A program made the translations under genes and the position numbers. Source: JBCBZH01 sp039815415 (GTDB lineage Bacteria; Bacteroidota; Rhodothermia; Rhodothermales; Rubricoccaceae). Taken from it: a DNA stretch of 12,753 nucleotides. The notes below the pieces were generated by a model that was not told the DNA's origin, did no database searches, and saw only the letters and a list, made by a program, of their open reading frames with translations. Each line of letters opens with the position of its first letter. Position 1 is the first letter of the stretch. This document shows, one piece after another, positions 1 through 5,784 of this stretch. Location of the stretch: the NCBI GenBank assembly GCA_039815415.1, contig JBCBZH010000106.1, positions 1-12,753 on the forward strand, written 5' to 3'.

Positions 1-254
1 GCCTGGAAGACGGGGATTGCCCAGAGAGCCGAGTCCCGGACGCTGATCTTCCCCTGCCCCTTCATCTCGATCAGGTTCTCGAAGTCCCCCGCCAGGCGCA
101 TGGAGAGGTCCATGATCCCTCGGTTGGCGAAGTTGGAGTCGAACACGCCCCTGAGAAACTCGCCGACATCGACCGAGTCCATCTGAGCGGCGAGGCTGAA
201 GGGGAAGGGGGGGGCGAGGTCGATTGCGAACAGATCGCCCGCTCCTGGCACTGA
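1..254 (-). CDS. Fragment of a probable AsmA-like protein, cut at both ends
   Basis: The minus-strand frame is open from a stop at 255-257 down to the window edge. It reads GDLFAIDLAPPFPFSLAA, then MDSVDVGEFLRGVFDSNFAN, then LAGDFENLIEMKGQGKISV and RDSALWAIPVFQ. The pattern of 'dVg.llr..f', 'l.l.G...nl..l.G.G.i.v.d..l..iPv' resembles repeats in the C-terminal part of AsmA/TamB-like proteins, which are envelope proteins linked to lipid transport. I recognise this from pattern only, so the family is tentative. The coding sense is supported by good codon use. Upstream coding ends near 230-236, exactly where homology to the cotransporter paralogue starts on the other strand. The true boundary is therefore probably about 230 and the last few codons up to 254 are accidental. 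The rest of the gene lies beyond position 1. Confidence 0.4.
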
Positions 255-1189
255 TTACCGGCATCCTGGTCACGAGCCTCGTGCAGTCCTCGTCCACGAC
301 GACGGCGCTGGTGGTGACGCTGGTAGCGACGGGCACCTTGCCGCTGTCGAATGCGGTCCCCGTCATCATGGGCGCCAACATCGGGACTACGGTGACCAAC
401 ACCATCGTCTCGATGGGGCACATCACCCGCCCCGAGGAGTTTCGGCGGGCCATGGCCGGTGCCACCGTCCACGACTTTTTTAACTGGCTCAGCGTCCTCA
501 TCCTGTTGCCCCTCGAGCTGGCGTTTGGAATTATCTCGCGTCCGGCGGCGTGGCTGTCCAACCAGGTGCCGGGCCTTGAAGGGGGAGGTCTTGGAGATAC
601 GCCTTTCGAGCTCATAGCCGGATTGCTGGCAGGGCTGCTCGGAGAGATTCCGTGGTTGATGGCACTCGCCGGGCTGGGGCTGTTGTTCGTGGCACTGCGA
701 TATCTGGTGGTGCTGTTAAAGGGGTTCGTGCTCGGCCGGATGGAGGGGGTGCTGGACAAGTATGTGTTCGGGAATCCGGTCATGGCGATGGCCTTCGGGA
801 TGGCGCTCACGTTCATGGTGCAGTCCTCGTCGGTGACCACGAGCCTTGTGGTGCCGCTCATCGGCGCGGGCATCCTGAGCGTGCGCCGTGCGTTTCCGTA
901 CATGCTGGGGTCCAACGTGGGAACTACAGCTACAGCGACTCTTGCGGCGCTCGTCGCCCTGGCCGGGGGGGAAGCTGAAGCAGCGGCAGGCCTCACCATC
1001 GCCTTCTGCCACACCATGTTCAACGTCTACGGCATTGCTCTCATCTATCCGATCAAGGTCATCCGAGAGATCCCCATTCGGATGGCGGAGTGGGTCGGCG
1101 ATCTGGCGTTCAAGAACCGCGTCTACGCCATCGTCTACCTCATCGGACTGTTCTACGCACTGCCGTTGGTATTGGAGTTCATTCTGTAG
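224..1189 (+). CDS. 5'-truncated Na+/phosphate cotransporter (Na_Pi_cotrans family), probable pseudogene
   Basis: This is a 321-codon frame whose protein matches the complete paralogue at 4548-5732 nearly end to end from residue ~6 (PLLALITGILVTSLVQSSS). It keeps both diagnostic QSSS repeats of the family (first at residues 21-24) and both GxNxGTT motifs, but lacks about 72 N-terminal residues including the first transmembrane segment. The only start is a TTG at 224, and an in-frame TGA sits at 197-199 just upstream. Sequence before ~236 belongs to an unrelated gene on the other strand, so there is no native promoter or start. The C-terminal half has patches almost identical to the paralogue. 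Family role: Na+-driven inorganic phosphate uptake across the inner membrane. This copy is probably non-functional, or it is an assembly junction. The reading frame after 236 is intact, so the truncation is likely recent. Confidence 0.85.
   Translation: MRTDRPLLALITGILVTSLVQSSSTTTALVVTLVATGTLPLSNAVPVIMGANIGTTVTNTIVSMGHITRPEEFRRAMAGATVHDFFNWLSVLILLPLELAFGIISRPAAWLSNQVPGLEGGGLGDTPFELIAGLLAGLLGEIPWLMALAGLGLLFVALRYLVVLLKGFVLGRMEGVLDKYVFGNPVMAMAFGMALTFMVQSSSVTTSLVVPLIGAGILSVRRAFPYMLGSNVGTTATATLAALVALAGGEAEAAAGLTIAFCHTMFNVYGIALIYPIKVIREIPIRMAEWVGDLAFKNRVYAIVYLIGLFYALPLVLEFIL
512..523 (+). repeat. Iterated 12-mer CTCGAGCTGGCG, single copy in CDS
   Basis: This is an exact copy inside the truncated cotransporter gene, read in frame as Leu-Glu-Leu-Ala. 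The full-length paralogue has CTCGAGCTGCTG at the matching site, so the exact repeat is specific to this copy. Confidence 0.8.
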
Positions 1190-1220
1190 TCACTAGCGGG
1201 ACCCGTCTCAGGCAAAGCAG

Positions 1221-1260
1221 AGGATAGGAGCCTTCGCCGGAGGATAGAGGCCTTCGCCGA
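1221..1260. repeat. Two-unit 20-bp tandem repeat
   Basis: Units AGGATAGGAGCCTTCGCCGG (1221-1240) and AGGATAGAGGCCTTCGCCGA (1241-1260) are adjacent and nearly identical. They lie 32 bases after the stop of the truncated cotransporter gene. Confidence 0.75.
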
Positions 1261-1265
1261 AGGCC
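1249..1265 (+). terminator. Hairpin after truncated cotransporter gene
   Basis: GGCCTTC and GAAGGCC form a perfect 7-bp stem around the loop GCC (GGCCTTCGCCGAAGGCC). It is placed 60 bases after the stop codon. There is no T-run after it, so it is at best an atypical intrinsic terminator. It overlaps the second unit of the 20-bp tandem repeat. Confidence 0.35.
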
Positions 1266-1411
1266 GTGGACCTGTACATGCCAGGGCGCAAGTACAAGGC
1301 GGGCTGGTGCGAGTGCAGATACCGGGGTTCAACAGTTCGAACCACAGGGGCCTGAATGCGAAACAGGGGATCTCAGGCTAGGCCGTTCATTCCGGGGGCG
1401 TGCATGCAATG

Positions 1412-1475
1412 CGTCAGAACCTGATGCTGACGAGGCTCGCCTGATCGTCCGTGGCGAGCGGGCACATCACGTGCC
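1412..1475 (-). terminator. Cascade of three short hairpins downstream of the first PhoU gene
   Basis: Three inverted repeats follow one another: CGTCAG 1412-1417 with CTGACG 1427-1432; GCTCGCC 1435-1441 with GGCGAGC 1453-1459; and GGCAC 1461-1465 with GTGCC 1471-1475. They lie 38-101 bases beyond the stop of the minus-strand PhoU gene. A role in ending or stabilising that transcript is inferred; no U-tract is seen. Confidence 0.35.
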
Positions 1476-1512
1476 ACCAGGAGTGTCGAGATGCAGGGCT
1501 GGTTCCCATGTG

Positions 1513-2181
1513 CTACGCAACTGCTGCAGAGGGCGAGTTGCGCACAAGGTCGAACGGCATAGCGACCGCCGAGGCAATGTTCGAGAGATGGCTGGACACA
1601 CGCCCGACGTACTGCGAACTCAGCGTCAGTGCGACACCCGTGTCGAGCGGCAGATCATCCGCTGCTGCGAGATCCTGGAGAAACGCACCAATTTCCCCCT
1701 TCATCTCATCATGGGCAGTCATTACGCTGCGCGCAGCCTCGGCATCTCCATCGCGGAGGGCAGTAATCGTCCGCGGGTATTGGGAGACGACGCGATCGCG
1801 GAGGTTGCTGAGGCGCTCCACCTGACGCCCCATGCCGGGCGCAGCCGCAAGATCTGCGGCCTTGGCGATGCTTTTGGCGAGGTCACCGCACCGCTCCGCG
1901 TCCTGAACTACGGAGAGCAATAGCAGGCCGTGGGAGAGATCATCAGAGGGGTTCACGGCCATGTGTTCCAGAACCGAGCGGCGGATCTCGCGCTCACCCG
2001 CATTGACGGTGTCGTCGAGCGCTTTGAGATCGATGGAGATATCCTGATTGTCAAGCAGATAGCCCGTCGCTGCCTCGAACATGGTCTTGGAGGTCTCCAG
2101 CATGGACACCATTCGCTCCGTGCTGCGCTCGATGAGTGGAGCCGAAGTGGGGTTGAGAAAATCGAAGAAGGCCATGAGCAT
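1513..2181 (-). CDS. PhoU-domain phosphate-uptake regulator, copy 1
   Basis: This protein of 220-222 aa is one PhoU-type helical bundle. It shares most of its length with copy 2 at 3876-4544, best in the block QDAERCGDLAKSIAKAADL. That block contains the PhoU metal-site motif E-R-x-G-D (ERCGD about residues 94-98 from the second Met). The second half-motif near the C-terminus (VGRVSSHLSNI) has lost its acidic residue, as in copy 2. PhoU proteins are peripheral membrane regulators that restrain phosphate import; many Na+/phosphate cotransporters carry or neighbour one. Two starts are possible, ATG at 2181 or 2175; the second matches the N-terminus of copy 2 better (MAFFDFL versus MANLFSI). The frame stays open further upstream, but that extension is unlike the paralogue and overlaps regulatory sequence. 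A Pho-box-like direct repeat lies 33 bases before the upstream ATG. Confidence 0.85.
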   Translation of the reverse strand: MLMAFFDFLNPTSAPLIERSTERMVSMLETSKTMFEAATGYLLDNQDISIDLKALDDTVNAGEREIRRSVLEHMAVNPSDDLSHGLLLLSVVQDAERCGDLAKSIAKAADLAAAPGMGRQVERLSNLRDRVVSQYPRTITALRDGDAEAARSVMTAHDEMKGEIGAFLQDLAAADDLPLDTGVALTLSSQYVGRVSSHLSNIASAVAMPFDLVRNSPSAAVA

Positions 2182-2213
2182 GGGGGCGGGGGGAGAGCCT
2201 CTGTGTGAGGCCA

Positions 2214-2232
2214 ATGTTACCAAATTGTTATC
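2214..2232 (-). promoter_or_regulatory. Candidate Pho-box for PhoU copy 1
   Basis: Read on the minus strand this is GATAACA-ATTT-GGTAACA, two 7-bp direct repeats 11 bp apart with an AT-rich 4-bp spacer. That is the layout of Pho boxes bound by PhoB/PhoP-type regulators. Read on the plus strand, ATGTTACCAAATTGTTAT matches 12 of 18 positions of the E. coli-type consensus as I recall it. It lies 33 bases upstream of the ATG at 2181. Assignment is by pattern only. Confidence 0.4.
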
Positions 2233-2363
2233 GGATTGATCCTGTTGAAACCTAAATCGCCGATTCTGGGCGATAGGGGAGCTTTTGCGTGTGTTCATGA
2301 AGCCCCCGTCTCTCGCTCGTGGCTTCTCGCGGGGATCACGCACCCATCGAGACCAGGCCTGGC

Positions 2364-2410
2364 CTCGAGCTGGCGGACCCCTGGAGGTCAGGTCGTTTCG
2401 CCAGCTCGAC
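2364..2410. repeat. Inverted pair of the iterated 12-mer
   Basis: CTCGAGCTGGCG (2364-2375) is followed by CGCCAGCTCGAC (2399-2410), one mismatch from its reverse complement, with a 23-base loop. It lies in the divergent intergenic region and could form a long hairpin in either transcript. Confidence 0.75.
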
Positions 2411-2508
2411 GCATCGGTCGTCAAGGGTGTGTGGAATAGCCTGCCGGGACCTGCTCCTATTCCTGGCATGTGCGTGGGGGGACGACTGGCGCGAGATACC
2501 GTCTTTCC

Positions 2509-2526
2509 GGTAACACTTTCGTAATC
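2509..2526 (+). promoter_or_regulatory. Candidate Pho-box for the phosphate porin operon
   Basis: GGTAACA-CTTT-CGTAATC repeats a GTAA core 11 bp apart. It matches the minus-strand element near PhoU copy 1 (GATAACA-ATTT-GGTAACA) in spacing, sequence and orientation toward its gene. It ends 67 bases before the porin start. A short dyad TACCG/CGGTA (2497-2512) overlaps it. The role is inferred. Confidence 0.35.
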
Positions 2527-2593
2527 CAGGACGGGCATCTTCGCGTCCCCGCTCACTCCCACATCGGGCGGGATCCTCCCACACCCTACTCCC

Positions 2594-3816
2594 GTGACGC
2601 TCTCTGCAGTGCTCCGGTCCGCGTGTTTGACGGCGCTCGGACTGGTCATCTCTACAGACGTGCAAGCTCAACCCCTACAGGCGAACGCGACTCGCCCTGT
2701 TGCAACCGCTCTGGCTTCCACGTCATCTCCCAACTCTCAAGACCGGGTCCAGGTTACCCCATTTGGTCGACTCAATCTAGATGCCGGGTTTACCGACTTC
2801 TCAGAAACCGAGGGCATCTCTGATGGTTTTGGAAGCGAGATCCGCCGCGCCCGCGTGGGTGTGAAAGGCGATCTGCCGGGTGGTTTCGGCTACAAGGTTG
2901 AGGTCGATTTTGCGGGGGGGGGGCGTCTGAAGTCACCGATGCCATCGTCACATACAAGCACGACGGACTGACGCTTACAGCGGGCCAGCACAACCCCTTT
3001 CAATCCCTGGAAGAGGTGACCAGCAGCCGCTTCTCCTCCTTCATTGAGCGCGCCGCATTCACCGATGCGTTTGGCTTTGAACGGCGGGCGGGCGTGTCCT
3101 CGAAATACTCTAAAGGGGCGTTCCAGCTACAAGCTGGCCTGTTCTCTGACAACGGCGGAGATCTGCCAGGGCAGACCTGGAGCGCGGATGGGCGGGCTGT
3201 TCTCAGTCCCACGCTCGACGAGATCCAACTGCACCTCGGTGGGTCCGCGCACTTCATGGGGTCCGAAGCCGGAGATAGCTTGCGCTATCGCCAGCGCCCG
3301 TTGGTCCACTTCACCAGCACGAGGCCTGTCAACACAGGCTACATCCAGGCCGAAAGTGAGATCGGCGCGGGCCTCGAAGCGGGAGCCATCGCCGGTCCGT
3401 TTCACGCTGTGGGCGAGGCCTTCTGGCAAACGGCCAACCGCCCCGGCACGCTCGACGACGCACAGTTCTTCGGAGGCTATGCCGAGGTCGGTTTCTTCCT
3501 GACCCGGGGAGACCGCCGGGGCTACAAGGCGGGGCGGTATGACCGTACCAAGCCGGAATCTCCCGTTGGCGCAGGCGGGATCGGCGCTGTTCAAGTCAAC
3601 GTGCGCTACGATCATCTCGACCTGAATGACGGGCCCATCGTGGGCGGCATCCAGAACGGTTATTTCGCCTCTCTGGTGTGGGTGCCGACCGACAACACTC
3701 GCCTGACGATCAACTACGGGCGGGAGAACTACGACGATTCCGTGCTTACGCAGTCGTCGGGTGCGCGCTCGTTCGGCGCTCACGTGTTCGGCATTCGTGG
3801 CCAGATCGACTTCTGA
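2594..3816 (+). CDS. Phosphate-selective porin (OprP/OprO family), frameshifted at a 10-G tract
   Basis: Two overlapping frames make one outer-membrane porin of about 407 aa. The first (2594-2971) starts at GTG with a signal peptide (ALGLVIS core, likely cleavage after TDVQA, residue 25) and continues as VTPFGRLNLDAGFTDF and the block FGSEIRRARVGVKGDLPGGF, typical of phosphate-selective porins. The second frame carries on from about 2926 (SEVTDAIVTYKHDGLTLTAG) through HNPFQSLEEVTSSRFSSFIE to the end FGIRGQIDF. The final Phe is the usual sorting signal of outer-membrane barrels. The frames join at a run of ten Gs (2914-2923); one extra G, or two fewer, restores a single gene. As written, translation would stop at 2971. 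The product would let phosphate through the outer membrane. The gene heads an operon with PhoU copy 2 and the cotransporter. Confidence 0.88.
2914..2923 (+). repeat. Poly-G tract (10 G) at porin frameshift
   Basis: A homopolymer of ten Gs lies inside the porin coding region exactly where the reading frame switches. With 8 or 11 Gs the gene is in frame; with 10 it is off. Either slippage-based phase variation or a sequencing error would produce this. Confidence 0.9.
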
Positions 3817-3875
3817 GCAATGGCACAGTCGTTCGTGAAGCCTCCCCGGGCAGCCTGCTCTGTTCACACCCCACT

Positions 3876-4544
3876 ATGGCAAACCTCTTCAGCATCCTGA
3901 CCGGCTCTCGCCCGCCGCTCGTGGATCAGAGCCTGACCGATCTGGGCATCATGCTCGACACCGCGGATTCCATGTTCGCGGCCGCCACCAATACGCTTCT
4001 CGACAACGAGAATCTCAACGTCGATCTCTCGGCGCAGGATGAGACCATCAACGAGCGCGAGCAGTCGATCCGTCGCGCCGTCCTGGAACACCTGCTGTCG
4101 GACCCTCGAGAGGAATTGTCCCTGAGCCTCCTGCTCATCTCCATCGTGCAGGACGCCGAGCGCTGTGGTGACCTCGCCAAGAGTATCGCTAAGGCTGCAG
4201 ACCTCTCCACCGCGCCCCGGATGGGGCGCCACGTTAGCGCGCTCCGGCCCATTCGGGACCGGGTCCAGTCGGCATTCCCGCGCGTCCGGCGGTCGTTCAT
4301 TGTGGGCGATGCCCGGGCAGGACGTGCCGTGATGGACGAGCACATCCAGACCAAGACCGATGTGGCCGCCTATCTCGCCGAGTTGGCGTCCGCCGACGAC
4401 GTCAGCTCGAATGAGGCCGTCGTGCTGGCGATTGCCGCACGCATGATCGGTCGAACATCCTCTCACCTGTCAAACATCATTTCGGCAGTCGCACTGCCCT
4501 TCGACCAGGTCCGCAACGCGCCGTCCTGGGACTCTGACTCCTGA
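3876..4544 (+). CDS. PhoU-domain phosphate-uptake regulator, copy 2
   Basis: This 222-aa protein starts at ATG 3876 (MANLFSILTG), 59 bases after the porin stop and 3 bases before the cotransporter ATG, so the last two genes are surely co-transcribed. It is a single PhoU-like helical domain. The motif VQDAERCGDLAKSIAKAADL carries the E-R-x-G-D metal-site signature at residues 95-99. The second repeat, near 191-201 (IGRTSSHLSNI), keeps the shape but not the acidic residue. Family knowledge says PhoU proteins sense or limit phosphate import and dock at the inner membrane. The tight pairing with a Na+/phosphate cotransporter suggests it controls that carrier rather than a Pst ABC system, none of which is present here. 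No Shine-Dalgarno sequence precedes the start. Confidence 0.88.
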   Translation: MANLFSILTGSRPPLVDQSLTDLGIMLDTADSMFAAATNTLLDNENLNVDLSAQDETINEREQSIRRAVLEHLLSDPREELSLSLLLISIVQDAERCGDLAKSIAKAADLSTAPRMGRHVSALRPIRDRVQSAFPRVRRSFIVGDARAGRAVMDEHIQTKTDVAAYLAELASADDVSSNEAVVLAIAARMIGRTSSHLSNIISAVALPFDQVRNAPSWDSDS

Positions 4545-4547
4545 TCT

Positions 4548-5732
4548 ATGTCCATAACCACCGACGCATCCACAGGCCTGCCACCCATTGACGACGCCGA
4601 TCTAGACGGCGACCCGGCGACGCCTGCACACCGCCATCCCGTATGGCTCCGCGTGCTCGCGCTCTTCGCTGTTCTCTGCCTGTTTGTGCTCGCTCTCGAG
4701 CTGATGGGGGATGGCATCAAAGCCATAGGCCGAGGCACCTTCGATCTGGAGGGATTCCTCCAGAAGGCGACCAACAGCCCGTTGCTCGGCCTTGTCACCG
4801 GCATCCTGGTCACGAGCCTCGTACAGTCGTCTTCTACCACGACTTCGCTCGTCGTGACACTTGTCGCGACCGGCACGTTGTCCTTGAGTAACGCGATTCC
4901 CGTGATCATGGGGGCCAATATTGGGACCACGGTCACCAATACGATCGTCTCGATGGGGCACATCACCCGCCCTGAGGAGTTCCGCCGCGCGATGGCGGGA
5001 GCAACCGTCCACGACTTCTTTAACTGGTTCAGTGTGCTGCTGCTGCTGCCGCTCGAGCTGCTGTTCGGGGTGATCTCTAAGCCCGCCACGTGGCTCGCGA
5101 ACAGCGTGCCCGGCGTCGGTGGGGATGGGTTGGGCAAGACGCCCTTCGACCAGGCCGCGAAATGGATTGGCGCCAACGTGCTTCAGGAGATTTCCTGGCT
5201 GACGGCGCTCGTAGGGTTGGGGCTGCTGTTCCTGGCACTGCGCTACCTCGTGGTGCTCTTGAAAGGGCTCGTTTTGGGCCGTACCGAGGGCGTTCTGGAC
5301 AAGTATGTGTTCGGGAATCCGGTCATGGCGATGGCCTTCGGGATGGTGCTCACGTTCATGGTGCAGTCCTCGTCGGTGACCACGAGCCTCGTGGTTCCGC
5401 TCATCGGTGCGGGCATCATCAGTGTCCGGCGCGTATTCCCCTACATGCTGGGCTCCAATGTGGGAACGACGGCCACAGCAGTGCTGGCGGCTCTTGTGGC
5501 GGTTGCCGGGGGCGAGCCTGCCGCTGTGGCCGGGCTAACCGTGGCCTTCTGCCATACGCTCTTTAATGTCTTGGGCATTGCCATCATCTACCCTGTCAAC
5601 GTCATCCGAGAGATCCCCATTCGGATGGCGGAGTGGGTCGGCGATCTGGCGTTCAAGAACCGCGTCTACGCCATCGTCTACCTCATCGGCTTGTTCTACG
5701 CTCTGCCGCTCGTGCTCGAGTTCATCCTGTAG
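4548..5732 (+). CDS. Na+/phosphate cotransporter (Na_Pi_cotrans, NptA-type), full length
   Basis: This 394-aa inner-membrane carrier imports phosphate with Na+. After a polar N-terminus of ~32 residues comes a first membrane segment (VLALFAVLCLFVLAL, about 37-50). The two inverted family repeats follow: QSSSTTT at 93-99 with GANIGTT at 122-128, and QSSSVTT at 273-279 with GSNVGTT at 302-308. Paired QSSS motifs are the substrate-binding hallmark of the family. It ends in a hydrophobic segment (YAIVYLIGLFYALPLVLEF). It lacks the fused C-terminal PhoU domain found in many bacterial relatives; the separate PhoU gene just upstream probably supplies it. It is the last gene of the porin-PhoU-carrier operon, and a long hairpin made from the iterated 12-mer follows 15 bases after the stop. 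The 5'-truncated paralogue at 224-1189 shares near-identical patches with it. Confidence 0.95.
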   Translation: MSITTDASTGLPPIDDADLDGDPATPAHRHPVWLRVLALFAVLCLFVLALELMGDGIKAIGRGTFDLEGFLQKATNSPLLGLVTGILVTSLVQSSSTTTSLVVTLVATGTLSLSNAIPVIMGANIGTTVTNTIVSMGHITRPEEFRRAMAGATVHDFFNWFSVLLLLPLELLFGVISKPATWLANSVPGVGGDGLGKTPFDQAAKWIGANVLQEISWLTALVGLGLLFLALRYLVVLLKGLVLGRTEGVLDKYVFGNPVMAMAFGMVLTFMVQSSSVTTSLVVPLIGAGIISVRRVFPYMLGSNVGTTATAVLAALVAVAGGEPAAVAGLTVAFCHTLFNVLGIAIIYPVNVIREIPIRMAEWVGDLAFKNRVYAIVYLIGLFYALPLVLEFIL

Positions 5733-5747
5733 CCATTCGTGGCGTCT

Positions 5748-5782
5748 CTCGAGCTGGCGGTGCACGCTGTCGCCAGCTCGAG
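5748..5782. terminator. Bidirectional terminator hairpin made of two inverted iterated 12-mers
   Basis: CTCGAGCTGGCG (5748-5759), an 11-base loop, and CGCCAGCTCGAG (5771-5782) form a perfect 12-bp stem. It fills the gap between two convergent genes, 15 bases after the cotransporter stop and 2 bases from the serine hydrolase stop. There is no strong U-tract. Its terminator or insulator role is inferred from position and stability. Confidence 0.65.
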
Positions 5783-5784
5783 GG

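Larger units (their letters stand above)
1190..1512. other. Convergent intergenic region, no gene seen
   Basis: These 323 bases separate the convergent truncated cotransporter and the first PhoU-domain gene. I find no convincing coding sequence. The longest small frame, around 1248-1353, has no start context and no recognisable domain. The stretch holds a 20-bp tandem repeat at 1221-1260, a GC hairpin at 1249-1265, and three consecutive hairpins at 1412-1475. No tRNA or other RNA gene is recognisable. Confidence 0.6.
2182..2593. other. Divergent regulatory region between PhoU copy 1 and the phosphate porin
   Basis: This non-coding stretch of about 410 bases separates two divergent phosphate genes and should hold both promoters. 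It contains a Pho-box-like direct repeat facing each gene (2214-2232 on -, 2509-2526 on +). It also has a small hairpin (ATCGCC 2256-2261 with GGCGAT 2269-2274) and an inverted pair of the genome's iterated 12-mer (2364-2410). A minus-strand frame is open across it, but its translation has no recognisable domain and it extends a gene whose paralogue starts much later. Confidence 0.6.

Noticed and set aside
1324..1345. tRNA-like T-arm: GGTTC...GAACC
   Set aside because: The loop does not fit the T-loop consensus and no acceptor, D or anticodon arms can be built around it.
1263..1353. Small open frame beginning AVDLYMPGRKYKAGW
   Set aside because: It has no start context, a stop just upstream, no recognised family, and lies in a hairpin-rich gap.
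2182..2649. N-terminal extension of the first PhoU gene to 2649
   Set aside because: The paralogue starts at the position equal to 2175, the extension has no domain, and it overlaps the promoter region and the porin start.
3127..3867. 246-codon minus-strand open frame antisense to the porin
   Set aside because: Composition and lack of motifs mark it as a shadow of the porin gene, which has a signal peptide and a C-terminal barrel signal.
224..5732. Transposon or insertion sequence explaining the duplicated phosphate genes
   Set aside because: No transposase, terminal inverted repeats or target-site duplications were found around either copy.
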